7,812 nucleotides of DNA. Origin: Gammaproteobacteria bacterium. GTDB lineage: Bacteria; Pseudomonadota; Gammaproteobacteria; SZUA-229. Positions within the stretch are counted from its first letter, which is position 1. Each line of letters opens with the position of its first letter. Below the pieces are notes generated by a model that was not told where the DNA came from, did not search any database, and saw only the letters and a list, made by a program, of their open reading frames with translations. Position numbers and translations under genes: made by a program. Positions 1 through 7,293 of this stretch are shown here, piece after piece. Where the stretch lies: contig WFUQ01000021.1 in NCBI GenBank assembly GCA_015484935.1, positions 1 through 7,812 on the forward strand. Reading direction: 5' to 3'.

Positions 1-59
1 GTAAAGCTTATATCACGCTGACAGAAGGTAATGATATCGATCTGTCTGGTACGAACTAG
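1..59 (+). CDS. rplW: Large subunit ribosomal protein L23, C-terminal end (partial)
   Basis: Only the last 18 codons and a TAG stop are present; the 5' part lies outside the window and the first two bases are the end of a split codon. The peptide starts KAYITLTEG and resembles the end of E. coli L23 (KAYVTLKEG). L23 binds 23S rRNA at the polypeptide exit of the 50S subunit and is the docking site for trigger factor and the signal recognition particle. The contact loop for these factors is not in the visible part. Its place directly before rplB is the standard S10 operon order, which supports the call despite the short length. A 27-base gap leads to rplB. Confidence 0.93.
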   Translation, partial: KAYITLTEGNDIDLSGTN

Positions 60-86
60 GCCGGATTGAGATACAGGAATTAAAAC

Positions 87-914
87 ATGGCAATTGTAAA
101 AACCAAGCCAACTTCTCCGGGTCGCCGCTTTGTCGTTAAAGTCGTCAATCCTGACTTGTACAAAGGCAGACCTGTAAGAGCATTGACCGAAAGCAAGAGC
201 AAGAGCGGTGGCCGTAATAATAATGGTCGGATCACTACCCGTCACGTCGGTGGTGGTCACAAGCAGGCTTACAGAATCATCGATTTCAAGCGTAACAAAG
301 ACGGTATCGCAGCACGTGTCGATCGCATCGAATACGATCCTAACCGTAGCGCTAACATCGCATTGTTGACCTACGCCGATGGTGTCAAAACCTACATCAT
401 CGCACCCAAGGGTGTGAGTGCAGGTGATACTTTGGTATCAGGCAGCGATGCTGCGATCAAGACGGGTAATTGTCTGCCGCTGAGAAATATCCCGGTCGGT
501 ACCCAGATTCACTGCATCGAGATGAAGCCTGGTAAAGGCGCACAGATGGTGCGTACAGCTGGTGGTGTTGCCCAGTTACTGGCGCGTGAAGGTATGTATG
601 CAACCATCCGTTTACGTTCGGGTGAGATGCGCAAGATTCACATCGATTGCCGTGCGACTATCGGTGAAGTCGGCAATTCAGAGCATGCCTTGCGTTCTCT
701 GGGTAAGGCCGGTGCTACACGCTGGCGCGGTGTGCGTCCTACTGTCCGTGGTGTCGTCATGAACCCGGTTGACCATCCGCATGGTGGTGGTGAAGGCAGG
801 ACATCGGGTGGTCGTCATCCAGTGTCACCGTGGGGTGTTCCGACCAAGGGTTACAGGACGCGTAGTAACAAACGTACCGATGGCATGATCGTCCGCCGCC
901 GTTACAAGAAATAA
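87..914 (+). CDS. rplB: Large subunit ribosomal protein L2
   Basis: Encodes a 275-residue L2 (E. coli 273), the universally conserved 50S protein needed for subunit association and for building the peptidyl transferase centre. The N-terminal OB-fold region carries the [16 protein letters not shown] block near residues 37-52. The middle SH3-like domain runs through RNIPVG and GKGAQ. The C-terminal extension contains [13 protein letters not shown] at 226-238, and His230 corresponds to E. coli His229 (mature numbering), the residue linked to peptidyl transferase function. The ATG start is set by AGGA at 75-78, eight bases upstream, and by the conserved [14 protein letters not shown] beginning. 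The gene uses several AGA/AGG arginine codons, unlike E. coli rplB. No truncation or frameshift is seen. Confidence 0.99.
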   Translation: MAIVKTKPTSPGRRFVVKVVNPDLYKGRPVRALTESKSKSGGRNNNGRITTRHVGGGHKQAYRIIDFKRNKDGIAARVDRIEYDPNRSANIALLTYADGVKTYIIAPKGVSAGDTLVSGSDAAIKTGNCLPLRNIPVGTQIHCIEMKPGKGAQMVRTAGGVAQLLAREGMYATIRLRSGEMRKIHIDCRATIGEVGNSEHALRSLGKAGATRWRGVRPTVRGVVMNPVDHPHGGGEGRTSGGRHPVSPWGVPTKGYRTRSNKRTDGMIVRRRYKK

Positions 915-949
915 GTGCATATAGTAAGAAATACTAACAGGGGTTAACA

Positions 950-1222
950 GTGCCACGTTCATTAAAAAAAGGTCCATTCATAGATCATCACCTGATGAAT
1001 AAGGTGAATACAGCGGTCGAGAACCATGATCGCAAGCCGATCAAAACCTGGTCACGACGTTCAACGGTTTTCCCTGAGATGGTCGGTCTAACGATAGCTG
1101 TACATAACGGCAGAGTTCATGTGCCAGTCTTGATAAATGAAAACATGGTTGGTCACAAACTGGGTGAGTTCTCGCTGACTCGTACCTACAAAGGCCACGT
1201 CGCAGACAAGAAAGCAAGGTAA
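950..1222 (+). CDS. rpsS: Small subunit ribosomal protein S19
   Basis: Encodes a 90-residue S19 (E. coli 92), a 30S head protein that sits near the A-site finger and the S13 contact with the 50S subunit. Conserved blocks are visible in order: PRSLKKGPF at the start, TWSRRST near residues 33-39, [10 protein letters not shown] near 46-55, and MVGHKLGEF followed by TRTYKGH near the end. The C-terminal tail stops at DKKAR and is two residues shorter than E. coli. The start is GTG; translation from it gives the canonical MPRSLKKGP, and an AGGGG purine run lies at 939-943. The 35-base gap before it is one of the two longest in the window. Three AUA isoleucine codons occur in this short gene. Confidence 0.99.
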   Translation: MPRSLKKGPFIDHHLMNKVNTAVENHDRKPIKTWSRRSTVFPEMVGLTIAVHNGRVHVPVLINENMVGHKLGEFSLTRTYKGHVADKKAR

Positions 1223-1227
1223 TCATT

Positions 1228-1560
1228 GTGGAAGTATTAGCTAAACATCGTTATGCACGTATATCGCCACAGAAAGTCCGTCTGGTCGCCGATCAGATAC
1301 GCGGGCTTCCTGTCGAAGCCGCACTTGATGCGTTGACCTTCGGTACCACTAAATCAGCCGGTCTGATGAAGAAAGTGCTCGAATCAGCGATCGCCAATGC
1401 AGAGCATAATGAAGGTGCTGACATCGATGAGCTCAAAGTATCAAAAGTGATGGTCGATGCGGGTCCTGTCATGAAACGTATCCAGCCACGAGCCAAGGGT
1501 CGTGCCAACAGAATTATTAAACGCACCAGTCATATCACTGTTGCCGTAGCCGACAGTTAG
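1228..1560 (+). CDS. rplV: Large subunit ribosomal protein L22
   Basis: Encodes a 110-residue L22, exactly the E. coli length. L22 binds early in 50S assembly; its long beta-hairpin lines the narrow part of the nascent chain exit tunnel. Visible blocks are the N-terminal [17 protein letters not shown], the helix [12 protein letters not shown] near residues 50-61, and the hairpin ending in RTSHITV near 99-105. The hairpin tip keeps MKR at 82-84, the residues whose loss gives macrolide resistance in E. coli, so the sequence looks wild type there. The start is GTG, five bases after the rpsS stop. Its likely Shine-Dalgarno, AAGG at 1216-1219, lies inside the end of rpsS, which suits coupled translation. 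Confidence 0.99.
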   Translation: MEVLAKHRYARISPQKVRLVADQIRGLPVEAALDALTFGTTKSAGLMKKVLESAIANAEHNEGADIDELKVSKVMVDAGPVMKRIQPRAKGRANRIIKRTSHITVAVADS

Positions 1561-1585
1561 TCGTCGTTTGTGAAGAGAATATAAT

Positions 1586-2266
1586 ATGGGTCAAAAAGTA
1601 CATCCAGTAGGTATTCGTTTAGGCATTTCAGCTGACTGGAATTCCAAATGGTATGCGTCTTCAGCTGATTTCCCTGATCTGCTCAATGCAGATATCAAGG
1701 TACGAGAGTTTCTCAAAAAGAAACTGGCTAATGCCAATGTCAGCAAGATACAGATTCAACGTCCAACCAGGACCGCAGAGATCACTATCCATACTGCGAG
1801 ACCGGGTGTGGTCATCGGCAAGAAAGGTGCTGATATCGAAAGCCTCCGTCAGGAAGTCGCTGGACTGATCGGTCTGCACATCAACAGTGTGAAGCTGAAT
1901 ATCGAAGAGATACGCAAGCCTGAACTGGATGCGCTGCTGGTAGCAGAAAGCATCACCCAGCAGCTGGAACGTCGCGTCATGTTCCGCCGTGCGATGAAAC
2001 GTGCCATCCAGAACACCATGCGCATGGGTGCACAGGGCATCAAGATCAAAGTCGCCGGTCGTCTGAACGGTGCAGAGATAGCGCGCAGCGAGTGTTATTC
2101 AGAAGGTCGGGTGCCTCTACATACACTGCGAGCAGATATCGATTATGGCTTCACCGAAGCATTGACCACTTATGGCATCCTGGGTGTGAAAGTCTGGATC
2201 TATAAGGGTGAAGTATTTGACCTGAACAAGACTGATGACAGCAATAAAGCTGCCAGTGCTAGTTAA
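1586..2266 (+). CDS. rpsC: Small subunit ribosomal protein S3
   Basis: Encodes a 226-residue S3 (E. coli 233), part of the mRNA entry tunnel of the 30S head together with S4 and S5. The N-terminal [14 protein letters not shown] is canonical. The type II KH domain carries its GKKG loop at 78-81. The basic stretch [13 protein letters not shown] at 128-140 matches the region implicated in mRNA unwinding in E. coli S3. The C-terminal domain holds [15 protein letters not shown] at 174-188. Two differences from E. coli stand out: Cys170 replaces the tryptophan of the TEWYREGR block, and the tail ends in an Ala/Ser-rich stretch where E. coli has a Lys-rich one. The start is ATG, preceded by AAGAG at 1573-1577. 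Confidence 0.99.
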   Translation: MGQKVHPVGIRLGISADWNSKWYASSADFPDLLNADIKVREFLKKKLANANVSKIQIQRPTRTAEITIHTARPGVVIGKKGADIESLRQEVAGLIGLHINSVKLNIEEIRKPELDALLVAESITQQLERRVMFRRAMKRAIQNTMRMGAQGIKIKVAGRLNGAEIARSECYSEGRVPLHTLRADIDYGFTEALTTYGILGVKVWIYKGEVFDLNKTDDSNKAASAS

Positions 2267-2280
2267 TTAGAGGAACAGTC

Positions 2281-2694
2281 GTGTTACAACCTAAGCGTAC
2301 AAAATACCGCAAGATGTTCAAAGGCAAGAATCGTGGTCTTGCACAATCAGGTAACCGGGTGAGTTTCGGTGAATTCGGTCTGAAAGCTACTGAACGCGGT
2401 CGCGTGACTGCTCGTCAGATCGAAGCAGCTCGTCGTGCCATGACCAGACACGTGAAACGTGGCGGCAAAATCTGGATTCGCATCTTTCCCGATGTGCCTA
2501 TCTCAAGCAAGCCGCTCGAAGTGCGTATGGGTAAAGGTAAGGGTAACGTAGATTACTGGGTCTCAAAGGTACAGCCAGGTACTGTCCTGTACGAGATGGA
2601 AGGGGTTTCTGAGGAGCTGGCGCGTGAAGCATTCCGCCTGGCTGCGAACAAACTGCCAATCAAAACAACCTTTGTAGCGCGGAGTGTAATGTAA
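2281..2694 (+). CDS. rplP: Large subunit ribosomal protein L16
   Basis: Encodes a 137-residue L16 (E. coli 136), a late-assembling 50S protein near the A-site tRNA elbow and the peptidyl transferase centre. Conserved blocks are [12 protein letters not shown] at the start, the helix [13 protein letters not shown] near residues 44-56, and the RMGKGKGN loop at 82-89. Arg82 aligns with E. coli Arg81, the arginine hydroxylated by the oxygenase YcfD/RoxA; whether this organism modifies it cannot be seen. The gene has one extra residue near 24-26 relative to E. coli. The start is GTG with a good AGAGGA Shine-Dalgarno at 2269-2274, just past the rpsC stop. The stop overlaps the rpmC start. Confidence 0.99.
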   Translation: MLQPKRTKYRKMFKGKNRGLAQSGNRVSFGEFGLKATERGRVTARQIEAARRAMTRHVKRGGKIWIRIFPDVPISSKPLEVRMGKGKGNVDYWVSKVQPGTVLYEMEGVSEELAREAFRLAANKLPIKTTFVARSVM

Positions 2695-2888
2695 TGTCGA
2701 CTGCACAGAGTTATAGAGATATGTCCGTAGAGGACCTGAACAAAGAGCTGGTAAACCTGCGACGTGAGCAGTTCAATCTGCGTATGCAGCACGGTACCGG
2801 TAATACGCCGAAGATACACATGTTTAGTACTGTGCGTAAGAATATCGCACGTATCAAAACTGTACTTAACGAACAGAAAAACGGGTAA
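2694..2888 (+). CDS. rpmC: Large subunit ribosomal protein L29
   Basis: Encodes a 64-residue L29 (E. coli 63), a small two-helix protein beside L23 at the tunnel exit of the 50S subunit. The family core is clear: SVEDLNKELVNLRREQFNLRMQ at about residues 11-32, then the second helix with VRKNIARIKTVLNEQ at about 47-61. The N-terminus has a few more residues (MSTAQSYRD) than E. coli L29. The start ATG shares its A with the rplP stop as TAATG, so translation is probably coupled by re-initiation. An alternative start within the reading frame would cut into the conserved helix. Small size is normal for the family. Confidence 0.98.
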   Translation: MSTAQSYRDMSVEDLNKELVNLRREQFNLRMQHGTGNTPKIHMFSTVRKNIARIKTVLNEQKNG

Positions 2889-2894
2889 GTTTGA

Positions 2895-3164
2895 ATGAGC
2901 ACTGCTGAAGAAAAAGCACAACGTACACTGACGGGTTCTGTCACCAGTGATGTCTGTGACAAAACAGTCACTGTGATGATCGAACGACGTATCAAGCATC
3001 CTGTGTATGGTAAATACATCAAGCGTTCTACCAAACTACATGTGCATGATGAAGATAATCAGTGCAATGTCGGCGATACAGTAGTGATAGAACAATGTCG
3101 ACCGATGTCCAAGACCAAGACCTGGCGTCTGGTTGAAGTAACACAAAAGGCCGTTGCGGTTTAA
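2895..3164 (+). CDS. rpsQ: Small subunit ribosomal protein S17
   Basis: Encodes an 89-residue S17 (E. coli 84), a primary 16S rRNA-binding OB-fold protein of the 30S body. Visible family marks are [17 protein letters not shown] near residues 11-27, [19 protein letters not shown] at 35-53, [11 protein letters not shown] at 60-70 and SKTKTWRLV at 72-80. The N-terminus is about five residues longer than E. coli S17, with a polar [10 protein letters not shown] lead. The ATG start lies six bases after the rpmC stop; the upstream purines (GGGTAAG, 2883-2889) are a weak Shine-Dalgarno. In E. coli this is the last gene of the S10 operon; here the next gene follows after 23 bases. A short inverted repeat spans its stop codon. 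Confidence 0.99.
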   Translation: MSTAEEKAQRTLTGSVTSDVCDKTVTVMIERRIKHPVYGKYIKRSTKLHVHDEDNQCNVGDTVVIEQCRPMSKTKTWRLVEVTQKAVAV

Positions 3165-3169
3165 CCGCA
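3155..3169. repeat. 15-base inverted repeat across the rpsQ stop codon
   Basis: TGCGGTT at 3155-3161 and AACCGCA at 3163-3169 are perfect inverse complements around one central T. As RNA this could form a five-pair stem (UGCGG/CCGCA) with a UUUAA loop. It sits exactly at the S10/spc operon boundary known from E. coli. It is not followed by a run of T residues, so it does not look like an intrinsic terminator. It may be chance or a weak processing or attenuation signal. Confidence 0.45.
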
Positions 3170-3187
3170 GGTTTATAGGAAGCAGTC

Positions 3188-3556
3188 ATGATTCAAATGC
3201 AAACAGTATTGAATGCAGCCGACAACAGCGGTGCGCGCAAGATGCAGTGTATCAAGGTGTTGGGTGGTTCGCATCGCCGTTATGCCTCAGTGGGTGACGT
3301 GATCAAGGTCAGCATCAAAGATGCTATCCCTCGCGGTAAGGTGAAGAAGGGCGAAGTCTATAATGCAGTCGTCGTCCGCACAGCAAAAGGCGTGCGTCGT
3401 CCGGACGGTTCAGTGATCCGTTTCGATACCAATGCTGCCGTGATACTGAACGCTAACCTCCAGCCTGTCGGTACACGTATATTCGGACCGGTCACACGCG
3501 AGCTGCGTAACGAGCGTTTTATGAAAATCATTTCACTTGCACCAGAAGTGCTGTAA
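3188..3556 (+). CDS. rplN: Large subunit ribosomal protein L14
   Basis: Encodes a 122-residue L14 (E. coli 123), a 50S protein at the subunit interface that forms part of bridge B8 and is the target of the silencing factor RsfS. The sequence has the family start [17 protein letters not shown], then [13 protein letters not shown] near residues 21-33, the loop [20 protein letters not shown] near 47-66, and [16 protein letters not shown]. The C-terminus [25 protein letters not shown] is nearly identical to E. coli. It lacks one residue in the variable NNNSEQP loop region. AGGA at 3177-3180, seven bases upstream, supports this ATG. It is the first gene of the spc group. Confidence 0.99.
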   Translation: MIQMQTVLNAADNSGARKMQCIKVLGGSHRRYASVGDVIKVSIKDAIPRGKVKKGEVYNAVVVRTAKGVRRPDGSVIRFDTNAAVILNANLQPVGTRIFGPVTRELRNERFMKIISLAPEVL

Positions 3557-3569
3557 CGGGGTCGGGATA

Positions 3570-3887
3570 ATGAATCGAATTCGTAAGGGTGACCAGGTGA
3601 TCGTGATCACCGGTAAAGACAAGGGGCGTCAGGGGACTGTGCTCAACATCGGTAATGATGGTTGTGTGACAGTCGAAGCGATCAATATGGTCAAGAAGCA
3701 TACCAAGCCTAATCCGATGGCGGGTGTAGAAGGTGGTATCGTCGAAAAAGAGATGCCTATGCATGCTTCAAACGTGATGTTGTTTAATCCTCTGACCAGC
3801 AAGGGTGATCGAGTAGGAATCAAGCAGCTTGAAGATGGTCGCAAGGTTCGTTATTTCAAATCTAACGGCGAAGTTGTTGACGTCTAG
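3570..3887 (+). CDS. rplX: Large subunit ribosomal protein L24
   Basis: Encodes a 105-residue L24 (E. coli 104), an assembly-initiator protein that binds the 5' end of 23S rRNA and ends up near the tunnel exit. The KOW motif covers roughly residues 6-24 ([19 protein letters not shown]). VKKHTKPN, then GGIVEKE, and a C-terminal [12 protein letters not shown] follow as in other bacteria. The frame stays open upstream to a TTG at 3537, but that would overlap the end of rplN and add a non-family leader. The ATG at 3570 gives [10 protein letters not shown], aligned with the family start, and has a G-rich run (3558-3566) just upstream. It lies 13 bases after rplN. Confidence 0.98.
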   Translation: MNRIRKGDQVIVITGKDKGRQGTVLNIGNDGCVTVEAINMVKKHTKPNPMAGVEGGIVEKEMPMHASNVMLFNPLTSKGDRVGIKQLEDGRKVRYFKSNGEVVDV

Positions 3888-3911
3888 GTCCAGAGAGACA
3901 GGTTAAAGAAA

Positions 3912-4451
3912 ATGGCAAGATTACAAGAATTCTACAAAGAAACTGTTATTCCAAAACTGATGGAAGAGCAGGGTTATAAGAACCTGATGGAAGTGCCGCG
4001 TCTGGAAAAGATCACACTCAACATGGGTGTCGGTGAAGCCATCGGTGACAAGAAAGCACTACAGGGTGCGCTGGCAGATATGGAGAAGATATCCGGTCAG
4101 AAGCCTGTGACTACATTGGCGAGAAAATCTGTCGCATCATTCAAGGTGCGTGACGGTTACCCTATCGGTTGCAAGGTGACATTGCACAGCGATCGCATGT
4201 ACGAATTTCTTGATCGCCTGATCAACGTGGCTATCCCGCGTATCCGTGACTTCCGTGGTCTGAATGGTAAATCGTTCGATGGCCGTGGTAACTACAACAT
4301 GGGCGTGAAAGAGCAGATTATCTTCCCGGAGATCGAATACGAAAAGATCGATGCACTGCGTGGCATGGATATCAGTTTTACAACAAGTGCGCGTGACGAC
4401 GAAGGTGGTCGTGCGTTGTTAGCAGCATTCAACTTCCCGTTTAAGGGCTGA
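3912..4451 (+). CDS. rplE: Large subunit ribosomal protein L5
   Basis: Encodes a 179-residue L5, the same length as E. coli. L5 binds 5S rRNA in the central protuberance and touches the P-site tRNA and the 30S head. Family blocks are visible throughout: [18 protein letters not shown] near residues 26-43, [20 protein letters not shown] near 61-80, [10 protein letters not shown], then [34 protein letters not shown] near 108-141, and an ending [13 protein letters not shown]. The ATG has ACAGG at 3898-3902 upstream. In E. coli, S8 represses spc expression by binding mRNA around this gene's start. I do not recognise that structure here; see the finding on 3888-3950. Confidence 0.99.
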   Translation: MARLQEFYKETVIPKLMEEQGYKNLMEVPRLEKITLNMGVGEAIGDKKALQGALADMEKISGQKPVTTLARKSVASFKVRDGYPIGCKVTLHSDRMYEFLDRLINVAIPRIRDFRGLNGKSFDGRGNYNMGVKEQIIFPEIEYEKIDALRGMDISFTTSARDDEGGRALLAAFNFPFKG

Positions 4452-4457
4452 GACACA

Positions 4458-4763
4458 ATGGCTAAAGTTTCAATGATTCAGCGAGAGTTAAAACGTACTC
4501 GCCTGGTAAATAAATTTTCAGACAAACGATCTGCACTGAAAGCGATCATCCATGATGAGAGTGCCGGTTTCGAAGAAAAGATGGATGCACAGAAGAAATT
4601 ACAAACATTACCTCGTGATTCGAGCAAGGTAAGACAGCGTAATCGCTGTCGTATCACAGGTCGCCCGCACGGTTATTACCGCAAATTCGGCTTATGCAGA
4701 AACAAACTCCGCGAAGCTGCGATGCGTGGTGATGTTCCTGGTCTGGTCAAGGCGAGCTGGTAG
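4458..4763 (+). CDS. rpsN: Small subunit ribosomal protein S14, long zinc-free type
   Basis: Encodes a 101-residue S14, the length of the E. coli C-minus form; the zinc-binding C-plus form is about 61 residues. It sits in the 30S head next to S10 and S19. The N-terminal helix (residues 3-45) is variable. The C-terminal half is highly conserved: LQTLPRDSS near 48-56, [21 protein letters not shown] at 59-79 and [18 protein letters not shown] at the end. Of the four cysteines of the zinc ribbon, two positions survive (Cys64 and Cys80) while their partners are Thr67 and a non-cysteine, so zinc binding is unlikely. E. coli S14 keeps only the first. The gene starts six bases after rplE. Confidence 0.99.
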   Translation: MAKVSMIQRELKRTRLVNKFSDKRSALKAIIHDESAGFEEKMDAQKKLQTLPRDSSKVRQRNRCRITGRPHGYYRKFGLCRNKLREAAMRGDVPGLVKASW

Positions 4764-4766
4764 GAG
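4762..4766 (+). promoter_or_regulatory. Shine-Dalgarno AGGAG for rpsH, overlapping the rpsN stop
   Basis: AGGAG begins inside the TAG stop of rpsN. It lies ten bases before the ATG at 4777 and thirteen before a second in-frame ATG at 4780. The spacing favours 4777, though both starts would give nearly the same S8. The overlap with the stop suggests that ribosomes finishing rpsN restart on rpsH. Confidence 0.75.
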
Positions 4767-4776
4767 TATATAAATT

Positions 4777-5166
4777 ATGATGACAGATCCTATAGCCGAC
4801 ATGCTGACACGCATCCGTAACGGACAATCAGCTAACAAAGTCGACGTAGCCATGCCTGCTTCTAAAGTGAAAGCAGCGATCGCACAAGTGATGAAAGATG
4901 AAGGTTTCATCGTTGATTACAACGTCGACGGTGCAACCAAGGCGGAGATGACCGTCACGCTGAAATACTTCGAAGGTCGCCCTGTGATCGACGATCTGAA
5001 ACGTATCAGTCGTCCCGGTCTGCGTATCTACAAAAACAAAGATGAGTTACCCAAAGTGCTGAATGGCCTTGGTGTAGCAATCATTTCTACTTCTGCTGGT
5101 CTGATGACAGACAGAGCTGCACGCGCAGCAGGTCACGGCGGCGAAGTTATCTGCACGATTTCATAA
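4777..5166 (+). CDS. rpsH: Small subunit ribosomal protein S8
   Basis: Encodes a 129-residue S8 (E. coli 130), which binds helix 21 of 16S rRNA and is a central 30S assembly protein. In E. coli it is also the feedback repressor of the spc operon. The N-terminal [14 protein letters not shown] is canonical. The middle contains TLKYFEG and the [22 protein letters not shown] block near residues 78-99. The RNA-binding loop STSAG lies at 104-108, followed by [18 protein letters not shown]. These are the residues that contact rRNA and, in E. coli, the mRNA mimic, so a regulatory role is possible but unproven here. Two adjacent ATG codons open the gene; the first is preferred by Shine-Dalgarno spacing. 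Confidence 0.99.
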   Translation: MMTDPIADMLTRIRNGQSANKVDVAMPASKVKAAIAQVMKDEGFIVDYNVDGATKAEMTVTLKYFEGRPVIDDLKRISRPGLRIYKNKDELPKVLNGLGVAIISTSAGLMTDRAARAAGHGGEVICTIS

Positions 5167-5176
5167 GAGTAGAACA

Positions 5177-5710
5177 ATGTCACGTATAGCAAACAAGCCT
5201 GTCGAGATACCCTCTGGCGTAGATGTCACAATCAGTGGTCAGTCTGTAACCGTCAAGGGGAAAAATGGTGAGATGTCTTTCGATGTTAACGATAAAGTCG
5301 AAGTCTCACAGAACGATAATGTGCTCAACTTCAAAGGTCGTGAGGGTGTCGCTAACAGCGTCGCGATGGCAGGAACCATGCGTTCGATCACCAACAATAT
5401 GGTGATCGGAGTCAGTACAGGTTTCGAGAAAAAGCTGGAGCTTATCGGTGTCGGTTATCGTGCTCAGGCACAGGGTAAAACTCTGAATCTTACTCTCGGG
5501 TTCTCACACCCGGTAAATTACACTGTTCCAGAAGGTATTACAGTGGAGACACCGAGTCAGACCGAGATCATCGTCAAAGGTGCTGACAAACAGAGTGTAG
5601 GTCAGGTGTCAGCAGAGATTCGCGCGTATCGTCCACCAGAGCCATACAAAGGCAAAGGTGTCCGTTACTCTGACGAACGTGTCATCCGTAAAGAAGCCAA
5701 GAAGAAATAA
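5177..5710 (+). CDS. rplF: Large subunit ribosomal protein L6
   Basis: Encodes a 177-residue L6, the E. coli length. L6 lies at the base of the L7/L12 stalk near the sarcin-ricin loop and helps translation factor binding. It has the usual two related alpha/beta domains. The first starts [15 protein letters not shown] and contains [10 protein letters not shown] near residues 24-33. The second opens around [25 protein letters not shown] at 89-113, followed by [36 protein letters not shown] ending near 164. The tail ends EAKKK. The gene starts ten bases after rpsH, with an AAGAG purine stretch at 5165-5169 touching the rpsH stop. No key block is missing. Confidence 0.99.
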   Translation: MSRIANKPVEIPSGVDVTISGQSVTVKGKNGEMSFDVNDKVEVSQNDNVLNFKGREGVANSVAMAGTMRSITNNMVIGVSTGFEKKLELIGVGYRAQAQGKTLNLTLGFSHPVNYTVPEGITVETPSQTEIIVKGADKQSVGQVSAEIRAYRPPEPYKGKGVRYSDERVIRKEAKKK

Positions 5711-5742
5711 TCGGCCAAATTAACAAGGTACAGGTCAAAGTA

Positions 5743-6099
5743 ATGAAATCTAAAAAAGCCGACAGAATCCGCAGATCGAAACGCACCCGTGCAAAAATCA
5801 GTGAGCTCGGTGCGCATCGTTTGAGTGTGCATAGAACACCTCGTCATATCTATGCGCAGGTCATCGCGCCGGACGGCAGCACAGTTGTCGCCAGTGCATC
5901 TACATTGCAGAAAGCAGTCAAGTCCGATGTCAAATACACGGGCAATATAGACGCTGCTGCGGTAGTCGGTAAAGTTATCGCTGAACGATCCAAAGAAGCC
6001 GGTATCACCAGGGTTTCCTTCGACCGTTCAGGTTTCAAGTATCATGGCAGAGTCAAGTCTCTGGCAGATGCTGCACGTGAAAATGGTTTGGAGTTTTAA
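5743..6099 (+). CDS. rplR: Large subunit ribosomal protein L18
   Basis: Encodes a 118-residue L18 (E. coli 117), which binds 5S rRNA with L5 and brings it into the 50S central protuberance. The Arg/Lys-rich N-terminus (about residues 3-19) is the flexible rRNA-binding tail of the family. The folded part shows [16 protein letters not shown] near 26-41, an [18 protein letters not shown] helix near 72-89, [26 protein letters not shown] at the C-terminus, all typical. The ATG start gives [12 protein letters not shown]; a purine-rich AAGG at 5725-5728 and CAGG at 5731-5734 lie upstream. The 32-base gap after rplF has no obvious hairpin. rpsE follows after two bases. Confidence 0.99.
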   Translation: MKSKKADRIRRSKRTRAKISELGAHRLSVHRTPRHIYAQVIAPDGSTVVASASTLQKAVKSDVKYTGNIDAAAVVGKVIAERSKEAGITRVSFDRSGFKYHGRVKSLADAARENGLEF

Positions 6100-6101
6100 G
6101 C

Positions 6102-6611
6102 ATGGCAAAGCAAGATCAGCGTAATGATGCCAAAGACGATCTGATTGAAAAATTAGTAGCAGTCAACCGTGTTGCGAAAGTAGTGAAAGGTGGTCGTCAA
6201 TTCGGTTTCACTGCATTGACTGTAGTCGGTGATGGAAACGGTACTATCGGTTTCGGTTACGGCAAGGCAAAAGAAGTACCGCTGGCTATCCAGAAAGCGA
6301 TGGACAAGGCACGCAAGAACATGAACAAGATCGACCTGGCCGATGGCACGCTGCAACATGCGACTACAGGTATCCACGGCGCTGCAAACGTCTACATGCA
6401 GCCTGCATCTGAAGGTACCGGTATCATCGCCGGTGGTGCGATGCGCGCAGTTTTCGAAGCAGTCGGCGTACGCAACGTATTAGCCAAGATCAATGGCACC
6501 CGTAACCCGGTCAACGTGGTTCGTGCGACCATCAATGGTCTGGTAGGAATGACTTCTCCTTCCTACATGGCAGCGAAACGTGGCAAGAAAGTCGAAGAGA
6601 TCCTCAGCTGA
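6102..6611 (+). CDS. rpsE: Small subunit ribosomal protein S5
   Basis: Encodes a 169-residue S5 (E. coli 167), a 30S protein at the mRNA entry site that affects translational accuracy and forms part of the spectinomycin region. The N-terminal double-stranded RNA-binding-like domain includes [34 protein letters not shown] near residues 14-47 and [11 protein letters not shown] at 50-60. The C-terminal domain contains [18 protein letters not shown] at 100-117, the GVRNVLAK stretch near 122-129 and [12 protein letters not shown] at the end. The loop near 25-31 reads AKVVKGG; in E. coli the matching loop (SKTVKGG) carries spectinomycin-resistance mutations, and Ala here is common in other bacteria. 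It starts two bases after rplR, so its Shine-Dalgarno lies in rplR. Confidence 0.99.
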   Translation: MAKQDQRNDAKDDLIEKLVAVNRVAKVVKGGRQFGFTALTVVGDGNGTIGFGYGKAKEVPLAIQKAMDKARKNMNKIDLADGTLQHATTGIHGAANVYMQPASEGTGIIAGGAMRAVFEAVGVRNVLAKINGTRNPVNVVRATINGLVGMTSPSYMAAKRGKKVEEILS

Positions 6612-6646
6612 TCTTCGGACTTAACTATTTAGAGTAAGGTGACATT

Positions 6647-6832
6647 GTGGCCAATAAACAATTAAAAGTAACACAGACCAGAAGTTCTATCGGTCGTCTT
6701 AAATCACACAAGGCTTGTGCACGTGGCCTGGGTCTTCGTCGTATGCACCATACGGTTACTGTGACCGATACACCTGAGAATCGCGGCATGATCAACAAGA
6801 TTTATTACATGGTTTCTGTGGAGGAAGCGTAA
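6647..6832 (+). CDS. rpmD: Large subunit ribosomal protein L30
   Basis: Encodes a 61-residue L30 (E. coli 59), a small peripheral 50S protein found in many but not all bacteria. It carries the full family pattern: [32 protein letters not shown] across residues 6-37, then [20 protein letters not shown] to the end. The start is GTG with a strong AAGGTGA Shine-Dalgarno at 6636-6642, only four bases upstream. The 35-base gap after rpsE equals the longest in the window and holds little beyond this site. Its stop codon shares a base with the rplO ATG. Confidence 0.98.
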   Translation: MANKQLKVTQTRSSIGRLKSHKACARGLGLRRMHHTVTVTDTPENRGMINKIYYMVSVEEA

Positions 6833-7266
6833 TGCGTTTAAACGAACTTCATCCTGCAGAAGGCAGCAGAAAAACAGGCAAGCGTGTCGGTCGTGGTATC
6901 GGTTGCGGACAGGGTAAGACCTGTGGCCGTGGTCACAAGGGCCAGAAATCGCGTTCAGGCGGTTTCCACAAGGTCGGTTTCGAAGGTGGTCAGATGCCAC
7001 TCCAACGTCGTCTGCCAAAAGTAGGCTTCAACTCACGATCGGCGAAGACCAGTGCCGAAGTGCGTCTGCATGAGCTGTCAGGTATAGAGGCAGATGTTAT
7101 CGATATCTCCGCACTCATCGCGGCTGATGTGGTCCCTGCTATCACAGACAAAGCGAAAGTTATCGCATCTGGTGAGATCAGTAAGGCTGTCAAATTGAAA
7201 GGCGTTTCGGTGACTCCCGGAGCACGTAAGGCGATCGAAGCTGCTGGTGGGTCGATAGAAGACTAG
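6832..7266 (+). CDS. rplO: Large subunit ribosomal protein L15
   Basis: Encodes a 144-residue L15, the same length as E. coli. L15 binds 23S rRNA late in 50S assembly and reaches into the subunit core with a long glycine- and basic-rich N-terminal arm. That arm is clear at residues 1-70: [14 protein letters not shown], then [25 protein letters not shown] at 20-44 and [18 protein letters not shown] at 49-66. The globular C-terminal domain is more divergent, with [35 protein letters not shown] to the end. It starts in a TAATG overlap with rpmD. Two cysteines (25 and 31) sit in the Gly-rich arm; Cys31 is frequent in relatives. Confidence 0.99.
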   Translation: MRLNELHPAEGSRKTGKRVGRGIGCGQGKTCGRGHKGQKSRSGGFHKVGFEGGQMPLQRRLPKVGFNSRSAKTSAEVRLHELSGIEADVIDISALIAADVVPAITDKAKVIASGEISKAVKLKGVSVTPGARKAIEAAGGSIED

Positions 7267-7293
7267 GCGTTGCCGGTTTTCGATACGTAAATA

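Noticed and set aside
922..948. Small A/T-rich stem TAGTA/TACTA and an overlapping TAAC/GTTA pairing in the rplB-rpsS gap
   Set aside because: The stems are only four to five pairs, A/U-rich and near the noise expected in a 35-base gap; there is no T-run to suggest a terminator.
2553..2999. Long open frame on the minus strand across rplP, rpmC and rpsQ (148 codons)
   Set aside because: It is antisense to three confidently identified ribosomal genes, its product resembles no family I know, and its length follows from the codon pattern of the + strand genes.
3537..3569. Upstream TTG start for rplX giving an 11-residue extension
   Set aside because: It would overlap the end of rplN and add residues unlike any L24 start; the ATG at 3570 matches the family N-terminus.
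3596..3611. Inverted repeat GGTGATC-GT-GATCACC early in rplX
   Set aside because: It lies wholly inside codons for the conserved KOW stretch QVIVITG and is explained by codon choice; there is no T-run or regulatory context.
6594..6616. Imperfect hairpin across the rpsE stop (GAAGAGATC with GATCTTC)
   Set aside because: The stem needs a two-base bulge and lacks a following T-run; the gap already holds a good Shine-Dalgarno for rpmD, so a terminator is unlikely.
6704..7018. Minus-strand open frame opposite rpmD/rplO (104 codons)
   Set aside because: It is a shadow of the Gly/Arg-rich L15 arm and L30; the + strand proteins are full length and conserved.
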